This document shows positions 54,527 to 64,000 of a stretch of 64,000 nt of DNA, piece after piece (the stretch's first letter is position 1; the number at the start of each line of letters is the position of its first letter). A program made the translations under genes and the position numbers. The notes under the pieces are model-generated. The model was not told where the DNA came from. It was given only the letters and a program-made list of their open reading frames with translations, and made no database searches. Where the stretch lies: NCBI GenBank assembly GCA_036172665.1, contig CM069877.1:17881001-17945000 (forward strand), given 5' to 3'. This DNA comes from Prosopocoilus inquinatus (Eukaryota; Arthropoda; Insecta; Coleoptera; Lucanidae).

Positions 54527-57232
54527 ATGACTGGATGTTCAGCGTTAAATTGTAGGAACAGGACTAACCAAGGATTTTCGTTCCATAGATTTCCAAAAAG
54601 TCCAAAATTGAAAGATATTTGGATTAGAAATAGCAAAATTTACAAATATAATGAAGAATCTCGACTATGCAGTCAGCATTTTTCGGAAAATCAATGGCTC
54701 ACAGGTTTGAACAGAAAAACTCTTACATATGACGTAATCCCAACATCATTTGATAGTGATTCTGCAAACAATTTAACTAACATAACAGCAAATATTAACG
54801 ATATTTCAGAAAATATTAGCGATATTTCAGAAAATATTAGCGATATTTCAGAAAATATTAACAATGTTTCACTTGATACTGTTGAATTGTTATGACTGCA
54901 CTAACTCTTAAATTTTCCTGTGGGACAAATGGATATAAGTGTTATCTTATTGAAGTTGCATTTACCTTTTCCTTCAGTGCGAATTCTAAACAGAAAACTG
55001 GAAAGCGGCTGAGGATATATTTGCATTTTTGAAAATTAAAGCGAATAATATGAACGACTTTCAGAAAGAATGTATAATTACAATGGACGAAACGGTTCTT
55101 AAAGAATGTTTAGAATACTGCGTATCTTCTGATCAATTTGTTGGAGAAATTACCCTTCCAAATCATTTTGGTATAGCCAGCTGCGCTTTGGTTATGTTGG
55201 CGGGAATCACAAGTCGCTGGAAACAAATTGTTGCGTACTATTTCACTGGTTGTAGCACAGATGGGTCAGTTTTATGTGAAATTATTCAAAAGTTTATTTA
55301 TCATTGTAATAATATTGGGCTGAAAGTAAATGCAATCACTACGGATATGGGTTCCAGTAATCAGGCAATGTGGAAAAAATTTGGTATTATTGCTGGAAAA
55401 TATACCGATGAGAAGTTAGCAATAAAATTCCAGCAATAAAATTATGAAATTTCAAAACGCTGCCACCGCTAAAATAACGATCACAGATCAATAATATTCA
55501 ATCTATTACAAAGAGCATAATGTGTAGATACCACTCATATGAAGAAACTGAAAAAATATTTGATATTAAGTTAACTATGACTATTTAAACCAGCATAAGT
55601 CATTATTCATATACTGCATTAAAACAATTGCTTTCACTGAAAATTTTCACACAGTCATAAAGTAAACATACATATCTATTTAATAATGCCATTAGAAAGT
55701 TTTAGCCGGTTGATTTGAAGTAATTAGAAATTAATTAAAAGTGACTCTCAGATCAATGAAACAGTACCAATTTCAAATGTTCTTAACTTTTCTCAGAGAA
55801 CTTGCATAAAAATTCTGTTTGCAGAATATTAAAGCACGGATCGAAATCTATCGTTTAAACCACCCCCTGAGTTTTAGCCGGTTGATTTGAAGTAATTAGA
55901 AATTAATTAAAAGTGACGCACAAACCAACTTCAAATGTTCATAACTTTCCATTCCGCACTTGCATAAAAATTCTGTTTGCAGAATATTAAAGCACGGATC
56001 GAAATCTATCGTTTAAACCACTCTCTGAGTTTTAGCCGGTTGGTTTGAACTAATTAGAAATTAATTAAAAGTGACGCACAAACCAACTTCAAATGTTCAT
56101 AACTTTCCATTCCGCACTTGCATAAAAATTCTGTTTGCAGAATATTAAAGCACGGATCGAAATCTATCGTTTAAACCACTCTCTGAGTTTTAGCCGGTTG
56201 GTTTGAACTAATTAGAAATTAATTAAAAGCGTCACTTTTAATTAATTTCTAATTACTTCAAACCAACCGGCTAAAACTCAGAGGGTAGTTTAAATGATAG
56301 ATTTCGATCCGTGCTTTAATATTCTGCAAACAGAATTTTTATGCAAGTTCTCTGAGAAAAGGTCTGAACATTTGAAATTGGTACTGTTTCATTGGTCCGA
56401 GCGCCACTTTTAATTAATTTCTAATTACTTCAAATCAACCGGCTAAAACTTTTTGAAGGCATTATTAAATATATGTATGTTTACTTTATGACTACGTGAA
56501 AATTTTCAGTAAAAGCAATTGTTTTGGTGCGATATATGAATAATGACTTATGCTGGTTTAAATAGTCATAGTTAACTTAATATCAAATATTTTTTCAGTT
56601 TCTTCATATGAGGGGAATCTACACATTATATTCTTTGTAATAGATTGAATATTATTGATCTGTGATCGTTATTTTAGCGGTGGCAGCGTTTTGAAATTTC
56701 ATAATTTTATTGCTGGAATTTTATTGCTAACTTCTCATCGGTGGAAAATATTCAAAAACTATAAATTATATCCAACATCCAACAGAGAAATCAGAACGTG
56801 TGTATGTCATAGCAGATGTTCCCCATTTGTTTAAGAATATAAAGCAGTCTCTAATCACAATGTAATTGAAATCCCTCAAAATTTAATTTAAGAGCAATTT
56901 AATTTACTCACTAATATAGTAAGTGTCCAACACGTAAAAAATTTGCGCCCAAGTTAAAATCCGAGCTTCTTGGTAATAAAAACTATTTTGATAAAATTAA
57001 GGTATCAAATTCTTATAATGTAATTCATCACGATGTAAGTACTGTCATAAATTTTTTTGCGGAAGAAGATAGTAATAAAGACCTTTTAACAACCGCTTTG
57101 TTTGTGGAAAGTATCTTCAAATGGTTTAAACTACTTACATCACGAAATCTAGTTTTGGCTTTAAGCAAATATAGTACTGAAAAATATAACGAAACTATTA
57201 ATTTTCTTCAAATGATTATTGCGCGTACCAGT
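54527..57232 (+). pseudogene. P-element transposase (THAP type), disrupted
   Basis: The ATG at 54527 starts a complete THAP zinc finger of about 75 residues: C4, C9, W32, C48 and H51 are present, and DVIPTSF stands for the usual AVPTIF end. It is followed by a heptad-like repeat NISDISE (four units, 21-bp DNA period, 54787-54860) that is longer than in element 2, then a stop at 54893-54895. After frame breaks the RNase H part resumes at 55029 with ECIITMDETVLKECLEY, QIVAYYFTGCSTDGS and ITTDMGSSNQAMWKKFGI, and is cut at GKY by the Foldback insertion; the final DEKLAIKFQQ of that ORF is Foldback sequence. The gene continues past 56743 and remains as frameshifted pieces to about 57232. The THAP domain would bind element DNA; an isolated THAP protein of 122 residues could still be made. 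Confidence 0.85.
55404..56742. mobile_element. Foldback (FB-like) element with 9-bp duplication
   Basis: The ends ACCGATGAGAAGTTAGCAAT and its exact inverse are flanked by GGAAAATAT on both sides (55395-55403 and 56743-56751). Terminal arms of about 300 bp (to about 55700 and from about 56440) pair almost fully. The core holds tandem units beginning TTTAGCCGGTTGATTTGAAG at 55701, 55873, 56031 and 56189 (172, then 158 and 158 bp), and the array flips orientation at about 56230. Long inverted arms with inner tandem repeats and a 9-bp duplication are the hallmarks of Foldback elements. No protein is encoded. Confidence 0.85.
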
Positions 57233-57639
57233 TTTCTGTATATCGTGATTGAAAGTCATCAAGATTGAACATTCAGGCTACGAGTCTAGAGTGTGAAACT
57301 TAAACGCTTACTTCGAAGAAGAACCAGTATGGAAACGTACTCCAGTAAAAGCTTTTCAATGAGACATTTAGCGTCAAAAATAAAATAAATAATAGGAGTA
57401 TTTAATTATATCATTATTTTGAAATGATACATCATATTCTTTTTGTTAAAAAGTGGCTAATATAATTTCCTAAAACTACCGATATGTTTGTCATTAGCAT
57501 GTCCACACGCGTGTCACAGGAAATAAATCGAAGGTTGACAGCAGTAGACAGAGAAAAAATTAACAAAGAAAAATCAAGTAGTTGTTGATATTGGGTCCAC
57601 ATGACTGAACTCTTATCAAACTAATATATGGGAACTCTA

Positions 57640-57647
57640 CGCGGACG
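57640..57647. repeat. Middle copy of shared 8-bp target CGCGGACG
   Basis: CGCGGACG is found here, at 54375-54382 and at 58481-58488. It separates P element 3 from the 57648-58480 element, and each has a perfect 8-bp duplication. Confidence 0.9.
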
Positions 57648-58480
57648 TAAGGCACTCGATCTCTGTCTAAAGACACAAGTACTGCCATCATATGTTTTTG
57701 ACACGCGACAGTGTGTATTTGACCTTGAACAAATCAGTTGTAAAAAATGACAAACTGGAATATTTTATGTAAATCAAGATGAAAAATAACGCCAAATAGT
57801 TTCAAGTACCATTTTATTGAGACAAAGTATAAATGTATAATAAAGCTAAGCAACTACGAGGCGATATGACATAATAAATGGGAAAGTTGTCCCTAAAAAG
57901 TATATTTTTTTGTTCGGTATTACCTACGGTTTCTTGGACTGGGTCCTAAAGCTCATTTTCATCCTAAATGCTTTTGCAATTCGCTAAATCCAATTATTTT
58001 CCGAGTCCCATTATCCAGAACCTAATAGCTTACCCATGATAGAAAATTACAATCAGTCAACAGTTTTTAATTTCAAAGTTAACAGCTAAATTATTGAAAC
58101 TTCTATTTCTGTGGTCACACTGTTTAGAAATTTATACCTTGAAATAGTTTCGGGATTTAAGTAAACTTTAATATTTTAGCTGGAAAGCTTCTAATATACT
58201 CACGTATGCTTTTTGGTTACTTTTTCGGTTTATTGTGTCATATTCGCACCGTTAACGTCTAGATTTATTGCATAATTATTGCTTGTGCATTGTAAACTTA
58301 TTATTGCCGTTAATAACATAGAAATTAAAATGATTTGCGTTATATTTCCGTCTGATTTACATAAAATACTCAATTTGTCATTTTTGATAACCCGCTTGTT
58401 CAAGATCAAATACCCATTGTCAAGTGTCAAAACCATGTGATAGCAGTACCTGTGTCCTCAGACAGAGATCGAGTGCCTTA
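57648..58480. mobile_element. Non-autonomous element, 833 bp, 8-bp duplication
   Basis: The left end TAAGGCACTCGATCTCTGTC and the right end GACAGAGATCGAGTGCCTTA are exact inverses; the TIR extends to about 60 bp (ACAAGTACTGCCATCATATG, TGACAC) with a few mismatches. CGCGGACG flanks both sides. No coding motif was found. The 8-bp duplication allows P or hAT; TAAGG also fits the hAT YARNG start, so the superfamily is open. Confidence 0.75.
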
Positions 58481-58581
58481 CGCGGACGGACGTTGTCAAC
58501 TGTTCAATTGAAAAGTTCATCGAATAGCCGTTAAATGTTCCATAAGCAGGTCTTGCATTAAATTTGTGCAAAAAGTCACTT

Positions 58582-58604
58582 TAGGTTAGGTTAAGTTAGG
58601 TTAT
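58582..58604 (+). repeat. Short TTAGG-like tract
   Basis: TTTAGGTTAGGTTAAGTTAGG followed by TTA. Four TTAGG-type units with one variant. TTAGG is the usual insect telomere repeat, but short interstitial tracts are common and this does not mark a telomere. Confidence 0.5.
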
Positions 58605-59225
58605 AATTGTTTGGTAACTGTCACCTGTCAAACATCAATGTTGACGTTTGGGAGAACGCTTCATCTTCTGACGTCAAAAAATCAAAACCAACTTGATTGA
58701 TGAATTTTTTGAATTGTCAGTTGTCACTTAATGATTCTCGTTCTTATCAAAATCAGAAAGTGAGTTTGTAATTCGCGAAAATTTTAAAAAACAAAAGAAT
58801 TACGACTTAGTTCAGAGATGGCTCCCTGAACCACTTACGAAACTGTCGCCATCTGTTGGCGGCAAATTAATCCAAAAGGGTAAGATTGAAAACCGTTGTT
58901 TTCTGCGTTTGAATTTATATCGAATAAGGAACTAAATGGCGTCATCTTTTGAATAAATTAAACCAAAATGTCTGATGAGAACTTTCTTTTTTAATTTATT
59001 TTGAATAAGAAACTGATTGATGCCGTCTGTTCGCGGTAAATTAAACTGGAAAGTTAAATTTAATTGGTTACATAAATATTTTCGGCACATGTTTGTATAC
59101 CAGTTAACGTTTTCTCGTTGTTTTAAAACCAGGTGTAATGTAAGAAGATTGAATTACAGTTTCACGTTTCTATAAAGATCAGTTTGACACCTATTTGAAT
59201 TTAATCATTATTTACATTATTTAAT

Positions 59226-59346
59226 AGCGTTTTCCGCTGGCTGCACCAGTGTGCCCTGAATGTATCTCCATCCTGTTTTATGGCATAAAGCTGAACCGAC
59301 ATGGAGATACACTCAGTGCATGCTAGTGCAGCCAGTGAAAAACGCT
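59226..59346. mobile_element. MITE, 121 bp, AGCGTTTTCC ends (copy 2)
   Basis: AGCGTTTTCCGCTGGCTGCAC pairs with GTGCAGCCAGTGAAAAACGCT, and GAATGTATCTCCAT with ATGGAGATACACTC. Same design and length as 23750-23869. It is non-coding. Confidence 0.7.
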
Positions 59347-59720
59347 AAGTTTTGAGTTGAGTGTCGTATCGAGTACGACTTTTGAGGTTATTTTAAACCC
59401 CTAAGGCTATCGTCTTGTTATACCAAGATTTCGTGTGGCTAAATATATTTATTATTAAGTACGTTATGGTGTTTTGCTGCGTTGTGAAAGCTATCATGAG
59501 TCGCGAATGTTAAGATATCTCCTTGAAGTTTTCGATTATCAGCGCTCGCTGTGGATCCTTAGAAGTCGTTTCCACAGTGCGTTTATCAGTTAGGGTTACT
59601 CCCTGGTTCCCGTATCTCTTTTGGCCCACACCCTCCTCCTTCAGATACTAGCTCGGGACAGCTGGTTGACTTCTCAGCGCAACTTGCCACCGATTATCGA
59701 AAAATCGTTTTATTTTTTTT

Positions 59721-59932
59721 TGCCTTGACCAGGTCTTCTGCAATAAGTGCCGGTTTCTTTATGTATGGTTGTTCCAAGCTCTTCTGACAACAGATTGTTC
59801 AAAGTTAAACTTTACAGCAACTTCTTGTTGAGCTTAATCTTCCTCCAGAAAACCCACCAGTTTGACTATGTCCATTTCTGCTAAACGATTTATTAGACCA
59901 GTAGCTTGCGTATTGTATAAATTGAATGACAT
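59721..59932 (-). pseudogene. Tc1/mariner transposase N-terminus, remnant
   Basis: On the minus strand, from ATG at 59932, the frame reads LAEMDIVKLVGFLEED, a stop, then AQQEVAVKFNFEQSVVRRAW and, after another stop and a shift, a GTYCRRPGQG-like end. E-x-V-A-x-x-F-x-x-x-Q-S-V-V-x-R-A-W is the helix-turn-helix of Tc1-type transposases (compare QRTVAAEVGVSQSVVQRAW-like sequences in insects). Nothing of the DDE domain could be read further on. Old and inactive. Confidence 0.5.
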
Positions 59933-60514
59933 TTCGAAGTTTTGTTATTTTGCAAATTACGTATCACAGTTACAAAAATTATGCATTGTTATCACTATTA
60001 CCGATATCTTTTAATTTGAGCTAAATTTTTTCATAATTTATTTAAAAATTATGTTAAGAGAACCATACTTTATGATCTTGCAAAAATTATTTTAAAACTT
60101 GTTAGTAAAATATGAAAAACCTTAATTATGCCTTAATTTTCCTGCAAAGTTTATTTCAGTATAACGCATAACACTTCGTATCAAAGTGTGAGTGATAAAG
60201 AAAATCCATGGTCATTTTCTGGTTTGTGAAAATGAGTTACATTTTGTTTGCCAGTGTAAGCATGAAATAACAGACGTTAATCACACCGACTCAAAATGGT
60301 GACCGTACTGGAGACTTATCTACACTCGCAGGGTTGTCAGCTTAATAAAAGAAAGCTAATAATTTTTTTTTCGCTTCTAACTCTAGAACACACCAGAAAG
60401 CCTCTACTTAGTTAGAGTCTGACAGAATCAGCCATCTTTGAGCAAGAAAAGCCCCTGCGATCGCAGGATTTTTATTTTATTTTATGTACTTACAATTTTC
60501 ATCGGACAAGAACA

Positions 60515-60625
60515 AACTTCAATTATATTTATTAGGTTTATAATTTGAAAGGCATTGCTATTAATTAAAATAATTTTTTAAAAGTAAATACCTTTCCAGC
60601 TTTCAATAAATTGCAAGGAAGAATT
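60515..60625. repeat. Fragment related to 29490-29590
   Basis: GAAAGGCATTGCTATTAATT, AAAGTAAATACCTTTC and AGCTTTCAATAAATT match the inner right part of the ACATTTGCGCC element. Only about 110 bases are shared. Confidence 0.65.
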
Positions 60626-61454
60626 ATGCATCTTCTTATTAATAAATAGCACGATGACCCTCTGACCAATCATCAATTGAGAAAAATGATCATGTACAGG
60701 GTGTTCCATTTTCGATGGTATTCTATAGGTATCTCCGTTAATAATGGAAATATAAAAAAACTAAGCACGCAACATTGGGTCAACTTTTTATTCCAATTTC
60801 AATGATTAAATCAAAAATTTGCTATTTCTTACTGTTTTCATGGTACAGTCGAAAAATGAAAAATTCACCAAATATTTAAATGCTAATAACTTTTTTATTT
60901 ATGAAGATATTAAAAAATTGTAATTATACCTTTTATTCGACTTTTAACATAATTTATGGCTTCTTAATTAAATTACCTGAGAAGTTCATAAGAGTCGAGA
61001 TACGAACCCAAACTTTGTTTTTTAAATGGAAGTCATAGTTGGCTTTGACATCGTTACCAAGAGTATTTTTTAAGCTTTTCAAAAATATATAATATGTCGG
61101 TATTATTTTCGAAAATGGCCGAGCTACAAACAAAGTAATGTATTTGTTACTCTTATGCGAATTATAGTAGGCCTTGATCCATGTAAAACAGTAAAATATT
61201 CATTAAACTTTAGTCTTTTAATAAATGATAAATTAGTATACCGACAGAATTAGCACTAAAGAGCTAAAAGCAATTTTAAACAGTAATATACGTATAAACA
61301 TAAGCAATTTTAAACATAAACTTTTGAACAAAAATATAAACTAACTCAGTTCACAACGAATTAATTCCGTACCTATTAAGAGTGAAGCAACGAAAAAAAT
61401 TAATAGAAGTAAAAGAACTAACTAAAAGCAGTAAACAAAACTATAAAAATTTGA

Positions 61455-61920
61455 ATAAAGGTGCTCCATATGACCACCATTTTGGGATAAACAAGAAAGG
61501 CATCTTTTACTTACTGAAGATAAGGCATTAGAAATTTGAAAAGGACTAAATTTATGTTGAACGTTTCTCTAAGTTCAGCCATAGTACTATAATTTTTTTT
61601 TATAAATTTTGTTTCAAATGCCCCCAAAGGAAATAATCTAACGACGACAGGTCAGGAGACCTTGGTAGCCACTTTATTGGTCCAAAAGTTTCTAACCAAT
61701 CAAAAGGAAATTTTATATTTAGGTAATCTCTAATTTAAGGCATTGTGCGCTGGCGCTCCGCCTTGGAAACAAAACAGATCTTTTCTGATCCAGTGGCATG
61801 ATATCCAAAAATTGTTCAAGTTGGTTTTCTAATATTTCTACATGCCGATCGGCAGATTGATTTCCATCAAATATGTAATAAAACATTACATTGTTTTTTA
61901 AACAAGACCACACATATAAT
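61455..61920 (-). pseudogene. Mariner-like transposase, remnant
   Basis: The minus strand reads VWSCLKNNVMFYYIFDGNQS and HVEILENQLEQFLDIM, then after a shift FQGGAPAHNALN, and further KFPFDWLETFGPIKW and RSPDLSSLDYFLWGHLKQ. This is the block from the second to the third catalytic region of mariner-type DDE transposases. The second catalytic Asp is lost: family members have QQDGAPAHN, here one residue is missing and Asp is gone. The third region (LDYFLWG) is intact. Weak similarity trails off near 61455. It lies within the 60664-63876 element and probably belongs to it. Confidence 0.7.
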
Positions 61921-62008
61921 CCAAATTTTGGTTAAGTCTCACAACTGAGTTAGTTTATATTATTGTTCAAAACCCATTATATAGTTTATTTTTATTAGTT
62001 TTTTTTAA

Positions 62009-62283
62009 CGCCTGAACGGTTCAGCGGTAAGGGACCGGCCTTGCAATCGTAAGGTCGTGGGTTCGGATCCGCTCGAGATATTTCTCGAGGGTTATTACTC
62101 ACTTCAGGTACACTTTAGTGTTGGGGAGAAAATTCGACACTACTTCCCCTTCAAGGGCGAGGAGGTTTGAAAGTAACAAAGCCATGGAACACTTTACACA
62201 CACAAAAATACAGTCCCGCTCCTGAGATCCTGACAAGTCTATGACTTAGGACCCCGTTGGGCAAATACCACAGATAAAAAAAA
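62009..62283 (+). mobile_element. tRNA-derived SINE
   Basis: The head CGCCTGAACGGTTCAGCGGT then AAGGGACC resembles an A box, and GTGGGTTCGGATCCGC (62058-62073) is a good B box 40 bases later, the layout of an internal RNA polymerase III promoter. A 200-base body and an A-rich tail follow (GATAAAAAAAATTTTT). The acceptor stem does not close as in a functional tRNA, so this is a SINE. It sits inside the 60664 element and splits its inner inverted repeat. Confidence 0.65.
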
Positions 62284-62773
62284 TTTTTAAAATTGCTTAT
62301 GTTTATATCTTTTTTTATGTATTTACCATCGAAGTATGCCGTGAAAGTTTAGGGAAAATTTGGTACCTATGCAAGTAACTAAACTTTGACAATGAAAGTA
62401 ATTTTGGTTTTGAATTTAAGGTTATTGCGAATGAAGCAACATTGTAATATTTTCTTTTCGTCACAAGGTTGTATTTACGTCCAAAGTTACTTACTTGATA
62501 TTTTTCATTGGCGAATGTTGGCTAGATTTTTTTTTGTTTAAATATTATATACAAACAATACTATCAGAGGAAGGAGTTACAATAAACATTTACTCACCAT
62601 TGGTTAGGTCTGTCATTCCCAATGTTCTTTCTTTCCTTCTCGCTTGCCTGACCGCGACAGACGCCGGGGTAAACGTCTTAGCTTTCGGGCATCGCATTTC
62701 AATTCGATAAGGACCATGCAAATTATAAGTAACTCTTTACGAGTATCTATTCAGTAAAATAGAACATTCCACT

Positions 62774-63534
62774 TACCGGGGCCGTTTTCCCGGCCCCACC
62801 TGCTCCAGCGGCGAATCTAGAAGCTGTAGCTCCCTCATAATGATATTGGAGAAGTCATTCTCGCACGTTAATTACTTATCTTCGCACGCACTGACCACCA
62901 TGTTCACCTGCGAATATGAAACCCACCCCTCCCGATGGATATTAGCATACCTTGCCTCCTGCGCATGAGCTCTCAGGATCATTGGTGTAACCGCTTCCCT
63001 ACAAGTGCCTCCAGCACTTCAACTGAGCACGGATATGCACCAAGTCATGACCGTTCTAGGGAGCACGATCCCCACAAGGTCAGGCATTCGGCTAGCTATT
63101 CTCCAACATCGTCGGTCCCCTACAGTGGTACGCCACTGGACCGACCCCCGACAATGCATGACAGTTCAACCATATCTTTCTCTCGCATCGTCGGTCCCCT
63201 ACAGTGCTACTCCACTGGACCGATCCCCGACAATGCATCATTCAACCATACCTGAGAGGTCACCCAGAGACGCCTGCCGACGTCTCTGTGCACCTCTCCC
63301 ATGTCGCCGGTCCCCTACAGTGCTGCGCCACTGGACCGTTTCCCGATGACATCTAATTCCTGTTCTCACTCGAGAGCCCGGGTACCATCACTTTGACGGC
63401 CCCGCAAACCACACCAAGTCAACCACGAAATACTTTACCAGATTGCCATTTCAAGGCCGATGTTGTCTCCTAATAAAACATCGCCTCCTTCAGTGATATT
63501 TCGTGGACAACCCTTACCCTTAAAAAAAAAAAAA
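62774..63534 (+). mobile_element. GC-rich retroposed-looking block with poly(A)
   Basis: Base composition jumps from AT-rich to about half GC between about 62774 and 63500. It starts near a hairpin (CCGGGGCCGTTTTCCCGGCC), holds three copies of a unit with CGGTCCCCTACAGTG-N-TACGCCACTGGACCG (about 63110, 63189 and 63304), and ends with AATAAA at 63473-63478 followed 43 bases later by a 13-base A run. This is the form of the 3' end of a retrotransposed transcript, perhaps a LINE 3' UTR. The overlapping ORFs at 62935-63349 are low-complexity frames through the repeats. No target duplication was found. Confidence 0.45.
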
Positions 63535-63902
63535 CAAAGGTTGGGTTCGTTCTCGACTATTTTGAACTTTTCATGTAAGAAACGATGATATACATTAAAT
63601 AATCGAATAAAAGGTGTAATTATAATTTTTTAATATCTTTAAGAATAAAAAAGTTATTTGCATTTGAAGATTTGGTGATTTTTTATTTTTGACTGTACCA
63701 CGAAAACAGTAAGAAATAGCAAATTTTTGATTTAATCATTGAAATTGGCATAAAAAGTTGACCTAATATTGCGTGCTTAGTTTTTTTATATTTCCATTAT
63801 TAACGGAGATACCTATAGAATACCAACGAAAATGGAACACCCTGTACATGATCATTTTTCTCAGTTGATGATTGGTAGAATGTTTAGTCGGATCGTTGAG
63901 TT

Positions 63903-64000
63903 GGTGTCGGAACATTTGCGCCGCAAACATTTACGCCACGATACGTTTGCGCCGCTCGGGTTAAATTTACGGGGAACGGTCAGGTAATGTCATTAGTAAT
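63903..64000 (+). mobile_element. Left end of an ACATTTGCGCC element, cut by window
   Basis: GTGTCGGAACATTTGCGCCG, CAAACATTTACGCCACGATA and CGTTTGCGCCGCTCGG match the inverse of 29720-29806, including the inner GGAACGGTCAGGTAATG. The element continues beyond the right edge. Confidence 0.7.

Larger units (their letters stand above)
54383..57639 (+). mobile_element. P element 3, deleted and invaded by a Foldback
   Basis: The left end TAGAGTTCCCGTATATTAGT and the right end ACTAATATATGGGAACTCTA continue inward as in element 2 (TTGATAAGAGTTCAGCCATG). It is flanked by CGCGGACG at 54375-54382 and 57640-57647. A Foldback element (55404-56742) splits the transposase gene. About 800 bp equivalent to 43950-44750 of element 2 (the C-terminal coding part) are missing and replaced by about 60 bases of filler (near 57220-57282). 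Confidence 0.9.
58489..60662. other. Mostly unique, small TE remnants
   Basis: It contains a TTAGG-like run (58582-58604), a MITE (59226-59346), a Tc1-like remnant (59721-59932) and a fragment (60515-60625) of the ACATTTGCGCC element. GTTTGCGCGG-type words are absent, and 58740-59200 is unique AT-rich DNA. No host exon is recognised. Confidence 0.4.
60664..63876. mobile_element. Large TIR element, arms about 280 bp
   Basis: ACCAATCATCAATTGAGAAA then AATGATCATGTACAGGGTGTTCC on the left pairs with the inverse on the right. The arms run to about 60952 and from about 63597 (GAATAAAAGGTGTAATTATA with its inverse). Inside lie a mariner-type transposase remnant (-), an inverted pair TATAAACTAACTCAGTT / AACTGAGTTAGTTTATA (61333 and 61940), a SINE and a GC-rich insert. 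A solo arm is at 51908-52185. Confidence 0.7.

Noticed and set aside
55701..56230. CRISPR-like array
   Set aside because: Units of 158 bp directly abut without spacers and sit in a Foldback element of a eukaryotic genome.
62009..62085. Functional tRNA gene
   Set aside because: A and B boxes are present but the stems do not close and a SINE body with an A-rich tail follows.
62935..63349. Two overlapping plus ORFs of 106 and 114 codons
   Set aside because: Both read through the same GC-rich tandem units in different frames, with low-complexity composition.

Overview
The window is AT-rich eukaryotic DNA with almost no host coding sequence and very many transposable elements (TEs). The TE content (P-like elements with THAP domains, mariner/Tc1 relatives, PIF/Harbinger, hAT, Foldback, Penelope-like, jockey/CR1-type and other LINEs, a tRNA-derived SINE) fits an arthropod genome, most likely an insect. 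I cannot name the species. There is no prokaryotic operon structure, rRNA, functional tRNA gene or CRISPR array.

The one convincing host exon is at 10436-10720 (+): 95 codons from an ATG to a strong splice donor (CAAG|GTGAGT), leaving the reading frame in phase 0. I do not recognise the product. No continuation was found, so the 53 kb to its right may be a long TE-filled intron. The first 175 bases may hold the tail of another gene, but this is weak. Some non-repetitive, less AT-rich islands (about 19560-20200, 24100-24400, 27000-27650, 53200-53850) could be regulatory.

Layout. 1-5760: an old tandem array with units of about 360-490 bp, split by two large foldback elements and a palindromic MITE. 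5761-10435: MITEs, a mariner-type remnant and the DNA upstream of the exon. 10721-15291: a hAT-like element starting 82 bp past the donor, a degenerate tandem array, and a terminal-inverted-repeat (TIR) element holding a Penelope-like retroelement with a GIY-YIG domain. 16274-19253: three nested foldback/TIR elements. 20203-22494: a PIF/Harbinger-type element. 24743-26229: a hAT-like element with perfect 8-bp target-site duplications (TSDs). 27984-32242: a TIR element built of ACATTTGCGCC units, minisatellites, a complex direct/inverted repeat and a very clean palindrome. 32661-34008: a mariner-like element with TIRs, TA TSDs and a broken transposase. 34450-36482: a degenerate LINE.

41987-46279 and 54375-58488 are the most striking parts. 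In each, two different elements lie side by side and three identical copies of one 8-bp target sequence separate and flank them (ATTTTCAC x3; CGCGGACG x3). One member of each pair is a P-superfamily element with a THAP domain and P-type transposase. The second P copy also carries a Foldback element with 9-bp TSDs. Between the clusters lies a 5'-truncated LINE (49320-51314) flanked by a direct repeat of about 70 bp. The last 3.3 kb holds a large TIR element with mariner-type transposase remains, a SINE and a GC-rich retroposed-looking block; the window ends inside another ACATTTGCGCC element.

No TE coding region seen here is intact. All calls are by eye; family names rest on motifs, TIRs and TSDs, not on database searches.
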